NCBI GenBank assembly: GCA_037783415.1
Contig: JAZGTN010000163.1
Span: 1,426,001-1,490,000 of the forward strand
Direction: 5' to 3'
DNA length: 64,000 bases
Source: Leptasterias polaris
Lineage: Eukaryota; Echinodermata; Asteroidea; Forcipulatida; Asteriidae
Numbering within the stretch: position 1 is the first letter of the stretch; the number at the start of each line of letters is the position of its first letter. The position numbers and the translations under genes are program-made. The notes beneath the pieces are model-generated. The model had not been told where the DNA came from. It was given only the letters and a program-made list of their open reading frames with translations, and searched no databases. Of the stretch, positions 56,620 through 64,000 are shown piece after piece.

Positions 56620-56655
56620 CTAGCGGGTGCCGCGCTAAGCGCGGCATCCCGCTAG
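56620..56655. repeat. GC-rich hairpin
   Basis: CTAGCGGGTGCCGCGC - TAA - complementary arm with one bulge. It sits at the edge of the following palindrome-rich repeat. Confidence 0.93.
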
Positions 56656-56679
56656 TCTTTATAAAGCAGGGAACAAAAA

Positions 56680-57843
56680 TTGCAACAGCACCCTCTTTCG
56701 TTTGAAATTTAGAAAACAGCGCTGATAAATTAATAACATTGTTTTCGGGCTTATCTACAGAATAACTTAAGATTGAAATTGAATTGAACATTGAAACTCA
56801 TAAGATTATTGAAACTCAGTATCAAGATGACACAAACTTAATGACGTCATGATAACCACATCGGGTATTAAATTACAATAACTGAAAGTTTAATTTTTAG
56901 TAACATAACTCAGGAACCATTTATTTGATTTTTTCAATCTACACATCATCGGATAGGTAATTAAAAGTTCGACAAACGTTACACAAAAATTGACCCCATT
57001 TGACCTTGATAATTTAGTATCTGAAAAAATCATAAGCAGACATTGGTTGTTTATTTCCTGTACGTCGGAAGATAAGGCTTTCAAAACCTGAAGTTTAAAC
57101 TTTATATTTACAAAAATCATAACTTCCGAACCACAGCGCTGGATATTTTTAGTAAACAGTGCCTGATAAATGAAATCGTTTTCGAGTTTATCTACGAAAT
57201 AACTCAAAATTGAAATTGTTTTGAACATTGAAACTCATAAAAATGTTGAATCTCAGTATCAAAACGACACCAACTTTATGAAGTCATGATGATGTTATCG
57301 GGTATCGAATTACAATAAATCAAAGTTAAATATTTGTAAAAATCATAATACATAAACCATTTAATTGATTTTTACAATCTAAAAAACTTCGGATAGGTAA
57401 TTTAAAGTTCGACAAACGCTACACAAAATTGACCCAATTTGACCTTGACTTCCGGTTCAAACAGGAAGATGAAGTTTAATATTTGACAAAATCATAACTC
57501 TTGAACCACTCATTGGTTGTTTATTTTCTGTCAATCATCAGTTAAAACTTTTGTAACTAAACCAGCGTTATAAAGTGTGACCCCATTTGACCTTGACTTC
57601 CGGCGCAAACCGGCAGTTGAAACTTTATATTAAAAAATATCTCAACTTCTGAACCACGCATTGGATTTTGTATATCTATACATCATCTGAAAGGTCTTCA
57701 TAAACTAAGCAATATGTGACCCTATTTGACCTTGACTTCCGGTCAAAACCGGAAGTTGATGTTCAATTTTTTCACAAATTCATAACTCCTGAACCAGGCA
57801 TTGGATTGATAAGGTATAAAGTCGTCTCACCACGAACACCTTG
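56680..57843. repeat. Dispersed palindrome-rich repeat, tandem degenerate members
   Basis: Three to four degenerate sub-units, each with CATAACTC..GAACCA, ATTGGATTTT, TTTGACCTTGACTTCCGG...CCGGAAGTTGA and ACATCATC motifs. TGACGTCA at 56842. Confidence 0.82.
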
Positions 57844-58850
57844 TTTTTGTAGTAAACAAAAAGTGAATCTCTAGTTATTGTTTTGTTTTTGTTTTGTTTT
57901 TCTTCTCCATCTTCTTCCCTAGAGCTCTTCTCTACAGCATAACTCAAGATTGAAACTGAATTGAACCTTGAAACTCATCAGATAATTGAACCTCAATATG
58001 AAGACGGCACAGTTGTCAGTACGTCATGATGACGTCATCAGGTGTTGAATTACAAGGTTTTTAAAGTTGAAAAATTACCATTTGCTTTTTGCTGTATCTC
58101 AACGAATATGAAAGCTATGATGTTCAAAGTTTGGCATCTGATAGACCAAGACAGGGGCAACATTTGAAAAGTTAACGCCAAAATCGTACGACCTTAACTT
58201 CCGGGTCGTTACCCAAGGTCAAAGTTCGCCTTCGTTTTTTAACTTCAAAAAACAACTTTCGAGCTTATCTACGGAATAACTCAAGATTGAGATTGAATTG
58301 AATGTTGAAACTCACCAGATAGTTGAACCTTAGTATCAAGACAACACATACTTAATTACGTTATGATGACGTCATCGGACACTGAATTACATTGAATCAA
58401 ATTTTAATATTTGTAAAAATCATAACTCAAAAACCATGATTCGGATTTTGACAATCTACACATCATCGGCTAGATCATTAAAAGTTTGACAAACGCTTCA
58501 CAGAACACGTAAAATATTTTAACTTACTTTCGAAAGTTTCGGTTCATAACGGAAGTTGAAAATTTCATAATATCTTATCTTATTCACATCTTTAAAACTC
58601 TTGATCACTTCAGCATAATTTTTGTATCAGATTGTAGAACAGCAATCCCTCTTAAACCTTTGCACTGAGATAACAACATTTTAATCTTTTACATATTGTT
58701 AAAACAGAACAATGAAGCGCACCTACCCACTCGTAACCCCCCCCCCCCACACTCTTTCATTGACAACGCATTATGTACACATAACGTTGAAACTGATGCA
58801 AGCAAGTTCACGTGCTGTGCCGTGCATCGTCGTGTTTGATTGTTTTATCT
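57844..58850. repeat. Dispersed palindrome-rich repeat, long member 2
   Basis: Direct near-duplicate of 52961-53870. TGACGTCA at 58030 and 58367. Starts with CACGAACACCTTG (57830). Confidence 0.9.
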
Positions 58851-59600
58851 TGCAGAAACCAAAAATGTGTTGTAATTGAGCAGGTCAATGAAATTAAGCC
58901 CATCAGTTGGCTGAATCATCAGGAAGGTTTGAACCTTACTATACTCAATGCAGTCATGGCAGTTATACTCTTGATGAGCAAGATGTTGTAAGTATAAATT
59001 AATTTCTGTCCCAAAATCTTGAGTGTATTGCATACCGTATGCTGAAATGAACGAAATGTTTGCAATAGACAGAGATATCGATACCATTCAGGTCTTCTTA
59101 TGTGTATATAAATACTTTAATTAAAATAAATGCTCTGTTAATAATGTCCCTTACGTAAACAAACAATATATTGTTTCAATCTCTAGCTAAGGATGTAACA
59201 CATATAGAATATATTGTTATCTGGTATTATTTAACAGTTAATTACATGCAGTTTGAACCATTCTGTTTTGTTTGTTCCACAGATTTCAATAAAAACATTG
59301 AACAATAAAGAATACTGTTTATACAACAGTGTGTCTTGAATTTATTATTAGGCCTAAACTTGCATCACAATTTTTAACAACTCCTGTTTCTTCACAAATG
59401 CAATATGTTTGTTTGACATTGGCATCAGGTTTGATTTTGCTTTTATTTTGCACCTTATGAAAGCCCTTAAACAATTTCGCTTATCTGGCACAGGATGTTG
59501 TACATTTAAGATTTTGATAATCCCCTTAAAATGTTTTAGAAACGTTACACAGAATGCCACAATGAGATCATTACTGCAAGTCCACTCCGGATTTTGAGGT
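58851..59600. other. No gene seen
   Basis: AT-rich. Short frames on both strands lack motifs. Confidence 0.4.
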
Positions 59601-60180
59601 TTAGTTTTAATCTTATGTCACGATAAAAATCCGGTTCTAAACGAAAGCAAGGTCAAAATAGGTCACTAACAAAAATTTGTTTTCATGGAAATAGACTATG
59701 AAAATAGTTTTCAAACATTATATATCAATTTCCAAGATGTTATGATTTTTTTCAAATATAAAATTTTAACTTCCGGTTTGAACCGGAAGACAATGTCATC
59801 AGGTCACAAATTATAGCGTTAGTAATGTTTTTCAAAGCCTTATCTGACGACGTTCAGATAATAAACAAGTAATTTCTGGTTCTGGAGTATGATTTTTTTC
59901 AAATAATTAATTATATCTTCCTGTTTAACCGGAAGTCAAGGTTAAATGGTCAATGTTGTGTGTTGTTTCTTAAGTTGTTACATACCTACCCAATGACGTA
60001 TAAATAAATAAAAAATCAAATGTGTGGTTGAGAAGTTATTTTTCTTTGAAAAATTTAATTTCAACCTCCGGTTTGAACAAGAAGCCAAGTTTAAACTGAT
60101 TTCATTTGTGTAGATCCTGATCAGTTCATTAAAACCTTTCAGCTGATGTATGACTTGTAACAATATTATAATTATGTGAT
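59601..60180. repeat. Dispersed palindrome-rich repeat, ETS-dyad part
   Basis: ETS-like dyads at about 59768 (CTTCCGGTTTGAACCGGAAG), 59911 (CTTCCTGTTTAACCGGAAG) and a decayed one near 60064, spaced about 145-150 bp. Confidence 0.8.
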
Positions 60181-60331
60181 TGATTATCTGAGGGTGTGCA
60201 ATGTATCTTATAACATCAATGCAAATGTATTCCTACTTATAGTTTTGGTGCGAGACGTTGTTCATTATCACTCAACTATTGCGATTCTCCGCTCTGCACG
60301 TACTCAGCGCTCGATGTTATTAAACACTTTA

Positions 60332-60368
60332 ACAGCGCCCTCTTTCGTTGGACGAAAGAGAGCGCTGT
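60332..60368. repeat. 17-bp-arm hairpin
   Basis: ACAGCGCCCTCTTTCGT - TGG - ACGAAAGAGAGCGCTGT, one mismatch. Confidence 0.95.
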
Positions 60369-60559
60369 AGGGGAATTCCCCAACAATTTCGCGCCAGTAG
60401 CGTACATAGTGTGCGTTGTTGATAAAAATGGGGTAAACGCGTGGGTCAACAGGTGCTTTGACGTCCCTTTTCGACCAGATAATTATAAAGGTCAATGTTG
60501 TTATTTCTGTGCAAAAGATTGAGCGGGATTGCTGTTTTACAATCTGAAACAAACATTAT

Positions 60560-61140
60560 GCTGAAATGATAAATAGTTTTAAAGCATTGAATACGATAAG
60601 ATTTTATGAAATTTTCAACTTCCGTTTTGCACCGGAAGTAAGTAAAAATATTGTATGTGTTCTGTGAAGCGTTTGTAAAACTTTTAATGATCTATCCGAT
60701 GATGTGTAGATTGTCAAAATCCGAATTAGGGTTCGTATGTTATGATTTTTTCAAATTTTAAACTTTGATTTATTGTAATTTAATGCCCGATGACGTCATT
60801 ATGACGTAATTAGGTCTGTGTTGTCTTGATACTAAGGTTAAACTATCTGTATAGTTTCAACGTTCAAATCAATCTCAATCTTGAGTTATTCCGTAGATAA
60901 GCTCAAAAGTCGTTTTTTGATGAAAAAAAAAGAACGCGAACTTCGACCCAGGTAACGACCCGGAAGTTAAGGTCGTACGATTTTTGCTTTAACTTTTCAA
61001 ATGTTGCCCAAGTCTTTATCTATCCGATGCCCAAGTATGAACATCATAGCTTTCATATTCGTTGAGATACAGCAAAAAGCAAATGGTCATTTTCAACGTT
61101 AAACACCTTGTAATGACGTCATCAATGACGTCATCATTCC
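60560..61140. repeat. Dispersed palindrome-rich repeat, inverted member
   Basis: Reverse complement of much of 53020-53640: TCTTGAGTTATTCCGTAGAT, GCTTTCATATTCGTTGAG, TGACGTCA at 60791, 61114 and 61126. Confidence 0.9.
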
Positions 61141-61279
61141 AAAAAAGTGGCGGTTTCATCTACTCACTATTGCCTATGTACATAGTAAGTTTTAAGTTTG
61201 TACAAGCTTTACTTTTGTTCAAAATTGCTGGAGAAGGTTCGGAGAGAAAGAAGAAGACGAGGGAAAAAAAACCAGAACA

Positions 61280-61480
61280 GTAACAATAGTTGTTCGGCTG
61301 TTAGCCGAACACCTAAAAAAAACAGAACAATAACAATAGTTGTTCGGAGCTATGCTCCGCTCCGAACACCTAACTAGTAGGGCCTAATAAGTTTTTGTTG
61401 CGAGCACAAAAACTTAGTAGGGCCTAATAAGTTTTTGTTGCGAGCACAAAAACAAGGTGTTCGGGAAATTTTTTCCCCCA
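61280..61480. repeat. GGTGTTCG hairpins and 51-bp direct repeat
   Basis: Hairpins at 61289 (TGTTCGGCTGTTAGCCGAACA) and 61341 (TGTTCGGAGC...GCTCCGAACA). Then AGTAGGGCCTAATAAGTTTTTG occurs twice (about 61375 and 61412). Confidence 0.9.
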
Positions 61481-62699
61481 GGACCAAGCATTTACTACTC
61501 AGTATATAGATCTTGAACCTGCACCTTTAAGGTGACGTCATGTCACACGCGATGACGTCATCGTGGTGTGAACATATTTTGTGGATGTATCATATTGGAT
61601 ACATGCAAAGTTTCAGCTTGATTACCAAAGTCGTTCTGTACTCATAAATCTTGTAAGAACTAGCAGTGGCTCAAATGTAATTGAATTTGGTAAATATGAC
61701 TCTGTTAGAAATGTGTACGATAAGTTTTTATCAAAAGTTAGTGGATGAGTCTATTTAGAAACAAATTATTCCACAACTACTTTCACAAGAGTTACTTCCT
61801 TCCATTGTTTGAACCCAATAAAGTTACCCTTTTCCAGTGCAATTTGGACTTCATGTATTACATACTGAAGTACCTACTCATATCACGCATAGAACAGAAG
61901 CACCACAATGACCTAACTATTTCCCGAGTTTACATTAATCCCAAAATGTCTGTAGCGCCCGCTAGAGTTGACTTTTGAATTGCGAGTTTATTTACTTAAT
62001 TGTTTTTTGGACGGCCATTGGATGGAAGTATAATGTTTCTTGATATGATCGGCTGGTTCCCTTTACTTGTTTTAATAATGATCACATTATGAAATAATCG
62101 TGTACGATTTTTTCACAACAAAGCTTACATGTTTAGAATGATAGAACATAAGAATTAAGTGTTTGACGGGCGCGGGCATCGATCTGCATGCTAGTTTCCA
62201 TGGTAGTTGCTTTGGAATCAAAACCCAATAATTTTGAATGATTATCCACTTGATTACAAGCCTAAAGATGTTATTCAAAATAATAAATGAAGTTGACACC
62301 ATTCCTGTGTCTATGAATGCAAAAATGACATCAGCAGTTCGTGACCGTAGTTTTTATCTAGCGCCCTCTGTGTAAAGGCAGCACTGATGTAACACATCCC
62401 AGCCTAAATATTGGCTTGCAAAGTTTAAGCTTGATGCCAAAGTTGTTCTGTACGTATTAGATCTTGTAAAACACTACCTTGGTGGTAATATACCTTGACA
62501 ATTGATGACGTCATGCAGACGTCATCACTTCATATTTTATAAATTCATTACCTTTCAAGTTTCAAAAGCCTAGCATTTGTTTGTTAACGAGGTTTGCATG
62601 GACGGCTGTTTTAGAGACTAACAAAGCGTGTTGTCAAAAGCAGATTGCGCGAACCTTGAACAGAGACTAGACCACAAGCTTGTTTATTGGACATTGAAC
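61481..62699. repeat. Degenerate repeat with CRE octamers, no gene
   Basis: TGACGTCA at 61533, 61553 and 62506. A shared phrase (CAAAGTTTCAGCTTGAT / CAAAGTTTAAGCTTGAT..CCAAAGT) at about 61607 and 62420 shows two diverged copies. The 77-codon frame 61745-61978 has no recognised motif. Confidence 0.6.
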
Positions 62700-62915
62700 C
62701 TTGTCCGAACACCTAAAAAATAAAATTTAAAAACGAACAATAACAAGAGGTGTTCGGAGCTAAGCTCCGCTCCGAACCCCTAAAAAAGAAAAAAAAACGA
62801 ACAGTAAGAAGAGGTCTTCGGACTTTTGTCCGAACACCTAAAAAGTAAGAAAAAAAAACCGGAACAAAAACAAGAGGTGTTCCGGGCGGAGTGCCCGAAC
62901 ACCTAATTATTGCCA
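62700..62915. repeat. GGTGTTCG hairpin array
   Basis: Three to four hairpins (62751, 62811, 62875) with AAAACGAACAATAAC-type linkers; the complement orientation of the array at 52660. Confidence 0.92.
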
Positions 62916-64000
62916 TGGGATACAAAGATTATCAAATTTGTATATAATACTAGAAATTAAGTGTTCGTTAAAACGAACACAGGGGTTTCGGTTTGGGGAA
63001 AAAAAAAATATATATAAAAAAAGAAATATAACTCTACGACATGTGGTTCAGGAAATTTAGTTGTTTTCTTTTATATTGAACTTTCTGTCTGAACCGGAAG
63101 GAAAGGTTAAATCGAGGGTAATGTTTTTCAATAAAATGTCACATGTGTCATAAGCTAGCAGACTGCACAAAAATAATGATTTTATGACATGTGTTGAGGA
63201 GATATGAGTTTTTAAATTTGAACTTCCTGTTTGGACCGGAAGGAAAAGTCATACTGGGGTCATGTTTTGAATAAAATGTCAATTATTATAGGAAATATAA
63301 TTTATTTTAATTTTAGAGCTTCCTGTTTGTACCGGAAATAAAGGTCAAGGTAGATAACGTGCCAAAATAGAATGTTACATGTGCTGTAAGCTACAAAACG
63401 GGACAAAGATTATAATTCTGTGACTCGCGGTTCAGAAGATATTAATTTTTAAACATTAAACTTTGAATTATTGTCATCTGACAACTGATGACGTCACGAT
63501 GACGAAAACTTGTTTTGTCAAAGTAAGATATTATAACCTACAATATGGTATAAGAGTTGTCCCCATACAATACCTTCGAACAAAAACCCTGAAAATTTAA
63601 AATTGTCACCTTTAGGTGTAGATTTAACACACGTTGACAGAAGGCGCTATAAAAGGTGGTGACGTAATGATTATTAGTAATTGAAAGCATTTAAAAAAAT
63701 ACAATGAATTAAAAATTTAAAATAAAAAGTTACATTTGCCGTTAGTGTGTTCAAATACTGCCTTCTGTAATTCTTGTGTCCATGAGAATTGTTTCACACG
63801 AGTAGAAATAGGTATCTATAGGGTTGTGGTGAACGAAAGGGGCTAAATAATTGATGACCCTTTGGGCGCTGAGAAATCCGAGCAATATTAATGGTCAGCT
63901 AGTATAGCACCCACTTGTGTTTCCCTAGTTCCACTTCCAGAGAACTATAAAGGAAGCAAGAGGGCGCTATATCCTGCCACCGTTAGATGACAAACCATGA
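62916..64000. repeat. Degenerate ETS-dyad repeats to window end
   Basis: Three degenerate sub-units with CTTCCTGTTTG..CCGGAAG dyads (about 63090, 63226, 63322) and TGACGTCA at 63489. After about 63640 I see nothing recognisable. Confidence 0.65.

Overview
This is eukaryotic nuclear DNA. It has spliced exons with GT/AG borders, tRNA-derived SINE heads, LTR, DIRS, non-LTR and cut-and-paste transposons, and abundant satellites. The only host gene I can read encodes a modular extracellular protein (HYR, LDL-receptor class A and immunoglobulin-like modules). That gene type, together with DIRS, Ty3/gypsy and piggyBac elements, fits a marine invertebrate such as an echinoderm or hemichordate. The species is not determined.

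Host gene (minus strand): seven exons can be supported by splice borders and by matching reading phase across every junction. In transcript order they are 33893-33642 (HYR), 32993-32865 (LDLa), 29426-29278, 28805-28689, 12171-11850 (Cys-containing) and 10580-10394 (Ig-like), plus a possible micro-exon at 30247-30224. Both ends of the gene lie outside what I can recognise. Its introns are packed with mobile DNA; one is about 16.5 kb.

Layout. 1-9064: three blocks of a 130-bp satellite alternating with two near-identical ~2.9 kb composite repeats and one partial copy, ending in a 56-bp hairpin array. 9065-12344: intron sequence with a non-LTR remnant, a SINE and two exons. 12345-25274: a decayed Ty3/gypsy element whose 3' LTR is split by a 5.7 kb DIRS-type tyrosine-recombinase retrotransposon (18765-24484). 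25275-33893: a TA-flanked MITE, exons, and a foldback element (30406-32687) that carries a second copy of adjacent intron DNA and a nested MITE. 33894-39177: minisatellites, a 1.4 kb TIR element with large palindromes, and a recently inserted internally deleted LTR element. 40064-43822: a piggyBac element with an intact 577-aa transposase and CTAA target duplications. 45255-50717: a TTAA-flanked 5.5 kb element with 17-bp TIRs. 49188-52290: a pair of ~620-bp inverted arms. 52660-64000: dispersed members of a repeat superfamily.

The unifying feature is that superfamily. Members at 1-9064, 27845-28200 and 52660-63700 share three kinds of palindromic module: ETS-like dyads (ACTTCCGG-spacer-CCGGAAGT), CRE octamers (TGACGTCA, 17 read in the window), and GGTGTTCG...CGAACACC hairpins beside A/T tracts. 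No protein is evident in it. Most open frames in the window are by-products of these repeats.
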